Below, piece by piece: positions 24,213 through 31,064 of a stretch of DNA of 33,112 nucleotides. The position numbers and the translations under genes are program-made. The DNA lies in assembly GCA_945861675.1 (NCBI GenBank), contig CAMAVY010000024.1, positions 1 through 33,112 of the forward strand, in the 5' to 3' direction. Each line of letters opens with the position of its first letter. The stretch's first letter is position 1. Under the pieces are notes generated by a model. That model was not told the origin of the DNA. It saw only the letters and a program-made list of their open reading frames with translations, and did no database searches. This DNA is from Klebsiella pneumoniae. GTDB taxonomy: Bacteria > Pseudomonadota > Gammaproteobacteria > Pseudomonadales > Azotimanducaceae.

Positions 24213-24586
24213 GTGGGCGAGCCGGCTGACGGGCGGAGGCGGTGATTACGAGATCGCTCCTGCAGATGTTTCGGCCGCATGGTTTCGATGGCTGAGTGCC
24301 GCCGTCTGCAGCACTCACCCTGCGGTTTGCTTGGCGCTCGCTGCCCGGCGTCAAGGGTTCGCAATGCGCAGGCTGCGCCCGCCCTTGACCCCGGGCATCG
24401 AGCAGGAGCGGTGAGCGCGAGTGGCGAGCACGATGCGCGAGCACGGGCAATGGGCGCGAACTGCCAACAGTCGATACGTTCTTGCTTGAATAAATGGCAC
24501 CCCTGTTTGGTCGTTAGAGCAATGAATTCGCTGATGGATCGTTGATGGTCCGATACTGCATGGCCATGCAGTGGAGTGGCCAGATC
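24213..24586. other. 374-bp spacer holding a long inverted repeat
   Basis: No protein-like frame was found in either direction. The middle contains a 22-bp-arm inverted repeat (24336-24403), described separately. Downstream of it, GCGAGCACG and GCGCGAGCACG repeat in a GC-rich patch (about 24423-24446). The right end becomes AT-richer (TTCTTGCTTGAATAAATGGC) and may carry the promoter of the HNH gene. Confidence 0.5.
24336..24403. repeat. inverted repeat with 22-bp arms and an inner hairpin (REP-like)
   Basis: The left arm at 24336-24357 pairs with the right arm at 24382-24403 in 20 of 22 positions. The core GTCAAGGG faces CCCTTGAC. The 24-base loop contains a second, perfect hairpin GCGCAG-G-CTGCGC (24366-24378). 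The length and nested form are like repetitive extragenic palindromes or an end structure of a mobile element. No T run follows, so a simple Rho-independent terminator is less likely. No second copy was seen in this window. Confidence 0.75.
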
Positions 24587-25450
24587 ATGAATCAGTGCAT
24601 TGCTCTTGAAGGGCTCGAGGCCCACCCCGTATGTGCCATCGAAGAAGAACTGCTGGCACTCAACGCCAATCTGAATGCCGCGACCTATCGCTTCCTGGTG
24701 CTGGCCCGCGAGTTCGACCGGCGCATGGCCTGGGCCGATTGGGGCATGCGCTCCATGGCGCATTGGCTTGGCTGGAAGTGCGGCATCGGCTCGGTGGCGG
24801 CGCGGGAGCAGATGCGCGTAACGCATGCGCTTGTTGGTTTACCTGATACGGCAGCTGCGTTCGCGTGTGGGCGCATCAGCTACTCGAAGGTGCGTGCGCT
24901 CTCCCGTGTGGCAACTCGCGAGACCGAAGGGTTCTTCCTGAACATCGCCGAGCACGGTACGGCAGGACACCTTGAACGCATCGTGCGGTATGCCAAGGGC
25001 GGGTTGGCACTGGATGACCCAGAACGCCTGCAGGCCATGGTCGAGAACATTGCCTGCGACTCAGGCTGCACGCACGAGCAATTCCTGCATGCCCACCACA
25101 TTCAGCACTGGTCGAGGCAGGGCGAGACATCGCTTACGAACCTCGTCACGATCTGCTCCTTCCACCACACCTTGCTGCACGAAGGCGGTTATTCAGTGCG
25201 TCGGCTGATGGATGGCTGCTACGGGTTCAAGACGCCGGCCGGACGTGTGATCCTGGCATCAGCGCCAGCAATGCATGGCGGCGCGGAAGACCTGCGGATT
25301 GCCAACCAACAGCACGGGGTGGATGTTTCAGCAGAAACCGGCGCGTCTCACTGGGATGGCAGCCCGGTGGACTACCACCACGTGATGCTCACGTTCTTCC
25401 AATACGGCGAGTTGGCGAAGTACCACGCTGCACACCACCGCCACGCATGA
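24587..25450 (+). CDS. DUF222/HNH endonuclease, internally deleted (13E12-repeat type)
   Basis: About 287 residues from ATG 24587 (in-frame ATGs at 24545 and 24560 are alternatives). The N-terminal half has DUF222 signatures (NAATYRFLVLAREFDRRMAW, WLGWKCGIGSVAAREQMRV and ISYSKVRALSRVATRETEGF). The C-terminal part has the HNH nuclease motif FLHAHHIQHWSRQGETSLTN LV with ICSFHHTLLHEGG. Relatives are about 430-500 residues. Here the frame goes straight from ALDDPERLQAMVENIACDSG to the CTHEQF start of the HNH domain, so about 130-170 central residues and the usual CRFPGC motif seem to be missing. The catalytic HH and H residues remain. It is probably a remnant or a minimised form. These genes are spread as repeats in other bacteria (the M. 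tuberculosis 13E12 family). Confidence 0.75.
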   Translation: MNQCIALEGLEAHPVCAIEEELLALNANLNAATYRFLVLAREFDRRMAWADWGMRSMAHWLGWKCGIGSVAAREQMRVTHALVGLPDTAAAFACGRISYSKVRALSRVATRETEGFFLNIAEHGTAGHLERIVRYAKGGLALDDPERLQAMVENIACDSGCTHEQFLHAHHIQHWSRQGETSLTNLVTICSFHHTLLHEGGYSVRRLMDGCYGFKTPAGRVILASAPAMHGGAEDLRIANQQHGVDVSAETGASHWDGSPVDYHHVMLTFFQYGELAKYHAAHHRHA

Positions 25451-25524
25451 TGTCACCGCACACGTCGTAGCCACCTGCAAATACATCTCGGCCCAAACCC
25501 AATCTAACCCCGCGACAGTTGGGG

Positions 25525-25552
25525 GCATGTCGGCGCAAGCGCATCGACATGC
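25525..25552. other. inverted repeat GCATGTCG...CGACATGC
   Basis: Perfect 8-bp arms (25525-25532 and 25545-25552) surround GCGCAAGCGCAT. It lies in the gap after the HNH gene where transcription converges with the thiolase operon. It could be a terminator stem without a T run or an operator. Confidence 0.45.
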
Positions 25553-25681
25553 CTACATGCGTGCAGTGGGTAGCGCGTATGTGGGTAACAACCAAGCGCA
25601 ATCTCACGCACAACTGGTACCGGATTGAGTGATCAGTTCAACGCAGATGTGGCGACTGGGTTTCGGGTACATGCTGGCTGA

Positions 25682-25711
25682 CTGGGGCTGCTCAAGCCCA
25701 CTAAGCCCCAG
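25682..25711. terminator. hairpin at the 3' end of the thiolase/DUF35 operon (possible terminator)
   Basis: CTGGGGCT (25682-25689) pairs perfectly with AGCCCCAG (25704-25711) around a 14-base loop and covers the stop of the DUF35 gene. It lies where the minus-strand operon should end. There is no clear T run, so the call is tentative. Confidence 0.4.
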
Positions 25712-26129
25712 CCGGCCGAAACTGCGGCACGACAACGGGCTCACCGCCCGCGTGGCTAGCGCGCTGCTCGAACGTGACGCTGACCGGCATGCCGATGTGC
25801 ACGCGCTCGGGGTCGCATTCAACGATGTTCGACATCATGGTTGGGCCCTCTTCCAGCGTGACGAGTGCGACAACGTAGGGCACGTCTGCCTCGAACGCTG
25901 CGGATACCGCGCGTCTGATGATGGTGAAACTCTTCACACTGCCGCGACCACTCGCTGCGTGCCATTCCACGGCACGCGATGAGCACTTGGTGCAGATCAA
26001 CCGTGGATAGAACTGCATGTGGCCGCAGTCGTTGCATTTCTGAATGAGCAGCTGGTGATTTGCGGCGCCTTGCCAGTACGGCCGTGTTTCTGCGTTGGCG
26101 ATGGGCAATGGTTTCTGCATTGCGGTCAT
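25701..26129 (-). CDS. DUF35/OB-fold zinc-ribbon protein (thiolase/aldolase partner)
   Basis: 142 residues. The rubredoxin-like zinc ribbon CNDCGHMQFYPRLICTKC gives four Cys ligands near residues 32-49, followed by an OB-fold (GSVKSFTIIRRAV, VPYVVALVTLEEGPTMMSNI). DUF35 proteins bind thiolase-fold enzymes and are needed for their activity, for example in the Ltp2-ChsH2 retro-aldolase of steroid degradation. Its ATG overlaps the stop of the thiolase-fold gene (26126-26129, ATGA), as expected for subunits of one complex. It is the last gene of the operon. Confidence 0.92.
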   Translation of the reverse strand: MTAMQKPLPIANAETRPYWQGAANHQLLIQKCNDCGHMQFYPRLICTKCSSRAVEWHAASGRGSVKSFTIIRRAVSAAFEADVPYVVALVTLEEGPTMMSNIVECDPERVHIGMPVSVTFEQRASHAGGEPVVVPQFRPAGA

Positions 26130-27307
26130 CGTGCCTCCCGACCAAGGATGAGTGAGCAGTGGCTGGAAAGGATGCCACCCTGCGCATGCAGGAAAGCGGT
26201 ATTTGCATCGGCCACCTGGCGTGCACCGGCGGCTTGGCGCAGCTGCAGTGTGGCTTCGGTCAACGCAAACATGGAGCCTGGATTGCCGGGATGGCAGTGC
26301 GACAGCAATCCGCCGTGCGTGTTCATGGGCAGCTGGCCACCAAGCCGCGCATGACCATCGGCAACAAACGCGCCGGCTTCGCCTGGCTTGCAGAAGCCAA
26401 GATCTTCCAGCTCCAGCAGCACCACGGGCGTGAAGCAGTCGTATAGCTCGATGAAGTCCATATCCCGCGGCCCAAGCCGCGCCATGGCGTAGGCACGTTC
26501 GCCGGCCTGCCGTGCAAATGAACTGGTCAGGCTCTGCGCCTGGCTGATGTGTTCGTGGCCATGGCCTTCGCCGGCGCCCAACAGGTAGACAGGGGTGTGC
26601 GGCAGGTGTCTGGCGCGCTCGGCAGACGTCAGCACAATGGCCGCGCCGCCATCGGACACCAGAGAACAGTCCAGCAGGCGCAGTGGGTCGGCGATCAAGC
26701 GGCTGTTCAGCACGTCGGCCACGCTGATCAGTTCACGCATCTGCGCACCTGGATGCAGCGACGCGTGATAGCGCGCGTTCACAGCGACAGCGGCGAGTTG
26801 TTCTGGCGTTACGCCGTATGCGTCCATGTACGCGCGCGCGATCAACGCGTAGTAGCCGGGCACCGTGCAGCCATAGGGCGTTTCGAACTGCGGGTGCCCC
26901 GAGGACGACTGCATCACCATCGCCTGATCACGCGTGAGCCCGGTGCGCAGACTGTCGGCCATGGAGATGACCACGGTTTCGCATACGCCATGTGCAATCG
27001 CCATCGCGGCTTGATGCACCACTGCAAAAGTGGTGGCGCCGCCCGCGCCTGCGCTTACGCAGTACTTCGGAAAGATCTGCAGGTACTCGGCCATGGCTTC
27101 GGCGTGATACATGTGCGGCTCGGCCATGCTGTTGCATGTAACGAGGCCGTCGACCTGACTCTTGTCAATGCCCGCATCGGCCAGTGCGCGTAGTGCGGCA
27201 TCGATGCAAAGCTGGGTGGCACTCAGGTCCGGTACTTTGCCTACCACGGTGTCTGCGGCACCGACGATGGCTACTTTTCCTTTGATGGATTCAAGGCTGG
27301 CTGCCAT
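26126..27307 (-). CDS. thiolase-fold (SCPx/Ltp2-like) acyl-CoA lyase or thiolase
   Basis: 393 residues of the SCPx-type thiolase fold, starting KVAIVGAADTVVGKVPDLSA. The C-terminal signatures are YDCFTPVVLLELEDLGFC, LPMNTHGGLLSHCHPGNPGS and HAQGGILSSHCSLIL. At the place of the nucleophilic Cys (CATGSTA-type motif in true thiolases) the sequence reads SAGAGGATTF, and the second catalytic Cys near the C-terminus also seems absent. The usual HDCF is YDCF. This pattern, with a coupled DUF35 partner, points to a retro-aldolase like Ltp2 rather than a beta-ketothiolase. The alignment is by eye, so this remains inference. It is coupled to the DUF35 gene by ATGA and lies 3 bases after the MaoC gene. 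Confidence 0.88.
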   Translation of the reverse strand: MAASLESIKGKVAIVGAADTVVGKVPDLSATQLCIDAALRALADAGIDKSQVDGLVTCNSMAEPHMYHAEAMAEYLQIFPKYCVSAGAGGATTFAVVHQAAMAIAHGVCETVVISMADSLRTGLTRDQAMVMQSSSGHPQFETPYGCTVPGYYALIARAYMDAYGVTPEQLAAVAVNARYHASLHPGAQMRELISVADVLNSRLIADPLRLLDCSLVSDGGAAIVLTSAERARHLPHTPVYLLGAGEGHGHEHISQAQSLTSSFARQAGERAYAMARLGPRDMDFIELYDCFTPVVLLELEDLGFCKPGEAGAFVADGHARLGGQLPMNTHGGLLSHCHPGNPGSMFALTEATLQLRQAAGARQVADANTAFLHAQGGILSSHCSLILGREAR

Positions 27308-27310
27308 CGA

Positions 27311-27733
27311 CTAACCCTCGTTGAAGCGCAGGACCGCAGTGCCGGGCGTGATGACTTCGCCGCCCGCGTTCCTGATGAACAGCTCAACGGTAACGGTGCG
27401 CGCAGCTGGATCGATCGCGGTGATTCGGCCGCCAGAGGTCAGCGTGTCACCGATGTAGGCGGCCTGACGATTGGAGTACTCGATGCTCACGAGATCCGCG
27501 GCATCCAGCGCCCAGTCGTCAACGACCTGGCCGAGCCAATCGCCCATCTGCGGGCCGGCGATCACGAGCCCCGGGTAGCCCTCGACCTGTGTTGCATAGG
27601 GCAGATCGAAGTGAATGCGGTGTGCGTTCCACAGCACGGCGTTGTACATGAACAACTGCACGTTATCCGGCGTGTATTCGCGTTCGGGCAATGCATCGCC
27701 CACATGCAGGTCGGCAAACACTGGCGTACTCAT
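27311..27733 (-). CDS. MaoC-like dehydratase/enoyl-CoA hydratase, short hot-dog protein
   Basis: 140 residues, one hot-dog fold. NAVLWNAHRIHFDLPYATQV contains the His of the hydratase active site, and the long central helix GLVIAGPQMGDWLGQVVDDW follows. It belongs to the C-terminal-domain-like half of two-domain MaoC/HTD2 hydratases. Its start overlaps the stop of the upstream hot-dog gene (ATGA, 27730-27733). The two very likely form a heteromeric hydratase, as ChsH1-ChsH2 do. The expected reaction is hydration of a 2-enoyl-CoA. Confidence 0.88.
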   Translation of the reverse strand: MSTPVFADLHVGDALPEREYTPDNVQLFMYNAVLWNAHRIHFDLPYATQVEGYPGLVIAGPQMGDWLGQVVDDWALDAADLVSIEYSNRQAAYIGDTLTSGGRITAIDPAARTVTVELFIRNAGGEVITPGTAVLRFNEG

Positions 27734-28203
27734 CGCAGGATTCGCATGGTGGTTTCTGTAATCACCGGTGTGCCGTCATCGCGTCGCACATCAAGCACAA
27801 CTGAATAGAAGATCAGCGGCCCCGAGCGGCCCTGCTTGTCGTAGATCTCGGTGAGCGTGCGCGTGCCTACCAGTACATCGCCAGGACGAATCTTCGCGTG
27901 GTACGCAACCTTCAGGCCGCCGGCCATCGCTTTCTCCAGCGGGAACTTCGGCAGCAGCGCGTCGATGGACACGCCGTCCGGCGACAGCATGTCGCGCTCT
28001 ACCACATCCCAGAACAACGACACGTGAAACAGCGGCGGTGCTTCGTCGCCATCCAGGTATCTGCGTTGCCGTTGATTGGTGGCGATGGCGTATTTGCGAA
28101 CATCGCGGCGCGTCACGACTTCGGTGCGGGGCGCCGACTGCTTGCCGATGTTTGCCAGCAGCGCAGGCGACAGCAGAGGCGTGTCCGAGTTCGGCGCACT
28201 CAT
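27730..28203 (-). CDS. FAS1-like/MaoC N-terminal-type dehydratase subunit
   Basis: 157 residues. VTRRDVRKYAIATNQRQRRY, EAPPLFHVSLFWDVVERDML and YHAKIRPGDVLVGTRTLTE match the MaoC_dehydrat_N (FAS1-like) half hot-dog, which usually lacks the catalytic His/Asp and supplies binding surface. It pairs with the next gene to make a complete double hot-dog. ATG 28203 overlaps the ligase stop as ATGA (28200-28203). The open frame upstream overlaps the ligase gene and was rejected. Confidence 0.87.
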   Translation of the reverse strand: MSAPNSDTPLLSPALLANIGKQSAPRTEVVTRRDVRKYAIATNQRQRRYLDGDEAPPLFHVSLFWDVVERDMLSPDGVSIDALLPKFPLEKAMAGGLKVAYHAKIRPGDVLVGTRTLTEIYDKQGRSGPLIFYSVVLDVRRDDGTPVITETTMRILR

Positions 28204-29753
28204 ACGTTCTTGCCTCGGTCTTTCCAATAGGGGTCGCGCAGTTCGCGCTTCAGAATCTTGCCGGTCGGTGCTTTGGGCAGGCTGTCCACGAAGTCCACCG
28301 AGCGCGGCTTCATGTAGCTGGCCAGATTCGCGCGGGCAATGTCGATGATGTCCTTCTCTGTTGCCGTCATGCCTGGCTTCAACACCACCACGGCTTTCAC
28401 TGCCTCGCCCCACTCGTCGTCCGGTACGCCGATCACGGCGGCTTCGAGCACGGATGGATGCTTGTGAATTGCGGCTTCCACCTGCGTGGAATACACGTTC
28501 TCACCGCCGCTGATGATCATGTCTTTGGCTCGATCCACGATGAACACGTAGCCGTCTTCGTCCCAGGTGGCGATGTCGCCTGTCCACATCCAGCCATTGC
28601 GAATGGTCTGCGCCGTGAGTTCCGGGCGGCGCCAGTAGCCGACCATGTTGGCCTCGGACTGAATGACGATTTCGCCTGTGCTGGTGTTGTCCTTCGGTAC
28701 ATCGTTGCCGTCTTCGTCGACAACGCGTACGCGGGTGACGAAGCCTTCGCGGCCGCAGGAGTTCAAGCGCTCGGCGTGAACGCCTGCCACCGCCTTGATG
28801 TGATCTTCCTGCGACAGGAAGGTCATGGTCATGCCTTCGGTCTGGCCATAACCCTGAATCAATGTGCAGGGAAAATTGCTGAGCGCAGCCTTCACAACCG
28901 TCGCCGGCATCGGCCCGCCGCCGTACTGAATGTTGCGCAGGCTTGCGATGTCGTAGCTGCTGAAATCCGGCACCGCCATCATCCAGTTCAGCATGGTGGT
29001 GATGCCAAGGAACGCCGACACGCGTTCTGTCTGAATGACCTCGAGCGCCTGCTTGGCATCGAAGTTCACCAGCACCACCGGGCAACCGTGTGCCATGTAG
29101 TTCATGGCCAGGCACACCGGGATATGAAACATCTGGCCGGTGAGCATGTACACGTCGGTGGCCACAACGCGTTCAGCGACTGTCTGGTTCAGCATGCCCA
29201 TGAACAGCGACTTGTGTGTGTGCAGCGCACCTTTGGACAGGCCGGTTGTGCCGCCGGTGTACAGGATGAGCACGGGGTCATCGTCGACGATGCTCGGCGA
29301 TGACGCTGGCTCTGCATCTGGCGCTGCAGCAATGAACGCGTCGTAGCTGCCATCGCTGCCGGGGCCGAAATGCAGGTTCGCCTTCAGCTTCAGCGCACCT
29401 TCCAGTGCTTCGCGCTCGGCCGCGAATTCCTGCGCGGTCACGAACGCGCTTGGCTCACCGTCTTCGAGGATGCGCGCAAGCTCCGGTGCCGCAAGCCGCC
29501 AGTTCAACGGCTGGGCGATCAAACCGACGCGTGCGCAGGCGTAGTACACCTCGAAATACTCGATGCTGTTCTTCGACAACACCGCAACGCGATCACCTTT
29601 GCGGAGGCCAGCGGCCAGCAGCCCGTTGGCCAGCCTGCGTACACGCTCGTCCAGTGCGCCATAGGCGATCCGTCGGCCGGTTGGAATGTCGATGATGGCC
29701 GGGCGCGCGGCGTCAATCGCGCCCCACTTGCGTGTGATGTAGCCGATGTTCAC
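28200..29753 (-). CDS. AMP-forming acyl-CoA synthetase (ANL superfamily)
   Basis: 517 residues. The P-loop motif YTGGTTGLSKG is at 165-175, the A5 motif GYGQTEGM is in the middle, the A7/A8 motif WTGDIATWDEDGYVFIVDRA with KDMIISGGENVYS follows, and the A10 motif PTGKILKREL carries catalytic Lys499. All parts for adenylation and thioesterification are present. It should activate a carboxylic acid to its CoA ester for the MaoC/thiolase-fold enzymes encoded just downstream, all linked by 4-base overlaps or 3-base gaps. The acid is not predictable, but the operon suggests a side chain or medium/branched acid. Confidence 0.95.
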   Translation of the reverse strand: MNIGYITRKWGAIDAARPAIIDIPTGRRIAYGALDERVRRLANGLLAAGLRKGDRVAVLSKNSIEYFEVYYACARVGLIAQPLNWRLAAPELARILEDGEPSAFVTAQEFAAEREALEGALKLKANLHFGPGSDGSYDAFIAAAPDAEPASSPSIVDDDPVLILYTGGTTGLSKGALHTHKSLFMGMLNQTVAERVVATDVYMLTGQMFHIPVCLAMNYMAHGCPVVLVNFDAKQALEVIQTERVSAFLGITTMLNWMMAVPDFSSYDIASLRNIQYGGGPMPATVVKAALSNFPCTLIQGYGQTEGMTMTFLSQEDHIKAVAGVHAERLNSCGREGFVTRVRVVDEDGNDVPKDNTSTGEIVIQSEANMVGYWRRPELTAQTIRNGWMWTGDIATWDEDGYVFIVDRAKDMIISGGENVYSTQVEAAIHKHPSVLEAAVIGVPDDEWGEAVKAVVVLKPGMTATEKDIIDIARANLASYMKPRSVDFVDSLPKAPTGKILKRELRDPYWKDRGKNV

Positions 29754-29756
29754 GTG

Positions 29757-30782
29757 TCAGCCACCTGCCGGCAGGCGCAACACCAGCTTGCCTTTGTTCT
29801 CGCCGCGATACATGGCCTGCAGCGCGGCCGGGAAGGCGCCCACGTTGCCATCCACAATGTGCTCGGGCATCTTCATCCTGCCCTGCTTCACGAAGGCCGA
29901 CAGGCGACGCCGGCCCTCGTCGTAGCGATTCGCATAGTCGAATACCACAAAGCCCTGCAGGCGCGCGCGCATGGTGCCAAGCCAGATGTAGTTGCTCGGG
30001 CCGGCCATGGTCTCGGCGCCGTACTGGGACGTGGAGCCGCACATCAGTACGCAGCCGTGCATGCCGATCAAACGCAGGCTCTCGTCAAGCACCGGCCCGC
30101 CGACGTTGTCGAAGATGCTGTCGATGCGCTCGGGCGCGGCACGTTCCAACTGTTGGCGGAAGTCGTGGTCGCGATAGTTGATGGCGATGTCGTAGCCCAG
30201 TTCATCGACGAGCCATCGGCATTTTTCTGGTGTGCTGGTGAGGCCGATGGTGCGGGCGCCTGCCAGCTTCGCGAGCTGGCCGGCGATGGAGCCGACGGCA
30301 CCTGCCGCGCCATTCACGAGCACGGTTTGACCTGGTTGCGGCTTGCATTCCTCGGTGATGGCGAAGTACGCCGTCAGTCCTGAGACACCGAACGGCCCGA
30401 GCCAGCTGGAGAGCGGCGACAAGCTGGTGTCGCAGCGCTCAAGGCCACTGCCATCGGAGATCGAATAGTTCTGCACGCCCAGCGAGCCCATGACTTTGTC
30501 GCCGACTTTGAAGGCGGGGTTGCGACTTTCCACCACTTCGCCCGCTGCCGTGCCATGCACCGGATCGCCGGGTTTCACCCGGAACAGGAAATCGCTGGAG
30601 TCGCGCACGATCAGCCGCAAGGCGGCATCCACGCCCACGAACTGATTGCGGACCAGGATCTCGCCGTCTTTCGGCTGCGGTACTGCGCTTTCGCGTACCT
30701 CGAAATCGTCCGCGCCTGCGTCGCCTTCCGGCACCCGCGCGAGGTGCAGCGTGTGATTGCGTTCGTTGATTCCAGAGGCCAT
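29757..30782 (-). CDS. NADP-dependent medium-chain reductase (zinc-free, PTGR/CurA-like)
   Basis: 341 residues. DGEILVRNQFVGVDAALRLI is the family's GroES-like start, and VLVNGAAGAVGSIAGQLAKL carries the NADPH-binding glycine motif. FDNVGGPVLDESLRLIGMHG and YGAETMAGPSNYIWLGTMRA are typical of the prostaglandin reductase/2-alkenal reductase branch. No zinc ligands. Predicted to reduce the double bond of an enone or enoyl compound. ATG 30782 has GGGAGGAG upstream; it is the first gene of the minus-strand operon and ends 3 bases before the ligase start. Confidence 0.9.
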   Translation of the reverse strand: MASGINERNHTLHLARVPEGDAGADDFEVRESAVPQPKDGEILVRNQFVGVDAALRLIVRDSSDFLFRVKPGDPVHGTAAGEVVESRNPAFKVGDKVMGSLGVQNYSISDGSGLERCDTSLSPLSSWLGPFGVSGLTAYFAITEECKPQPGQTVLVNGAAGAVGSIAGQLAKLAGARTIGLTSTPEKCRWLVDELGYDIAINYRDHDFRQQLERAAPERIDSIFDNVGGPVLDESLRLIGMHGCVLMCGSTSQYGAETMAGPSNYIWLGTMRARLQGFVVFDYANRYDEGRRRLSAFVKQGRMKMPEHIVDGNVGAFPAALQAMYRGENKGKLVLRLPAGG

Positions 30783-31064
30783 GAGCACTCCTCCCGAGTG
30801 ATTGCGTGATGGTTCGCGCGGGCCCGATGTTCTTACAAAAAGGAACGATGGTGTCAGCAAAGGGAAAGCGTTGGAAATCCCTTTGGCCCGGCAGCGAGTG
30901 TGGCCCCGACAAGGTTGTTGTTGGTCGGCGTTGCTAAAACAATGAAATCTGTTAGATCATTGACGTGGGGGTGTGCTGCCTATGCCTATGGGGGCACCCA
31001 GTGCCGTTCGGGACTGATTGTTCGAACCACTGTCTTTTTCATTGAAACCAAAAGAGGGGTGGGT
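30783..31064. promoter_or_regulatory. divergent promoter region between the acyl-CoA operon and the TonB receptor
   Basis: The 282-bp spacer has no protein-like frame. An AT-rich block at 30931-30961 (TTGCTA, 15 bases, TTAGAT) could be a weak promoter. It contains an interrupted inverted repeat, AATG-AA-ATCT-GTT-AGAT-CATT (about 30941-30961), a possible operator for a regulator not encoded here. AGAGGGG precedes ATG 31065. The shared spacer suggests that uptake and degradation are controlled together (inference). Confidence 0.4.

Noticed and set aside
24587-25450. Homing endonuclease in an intron or intein
   Set aside because: No flanking split gene or intein splice motifs; the DUF222 domain assigns it to the 13E12-like family.
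28038-29303. Open frame of about 421 codons antisense to the acyl-CoA ligase
   Set aside because: Shadow frame; the ligase on the minus strand has all ANL motifs.
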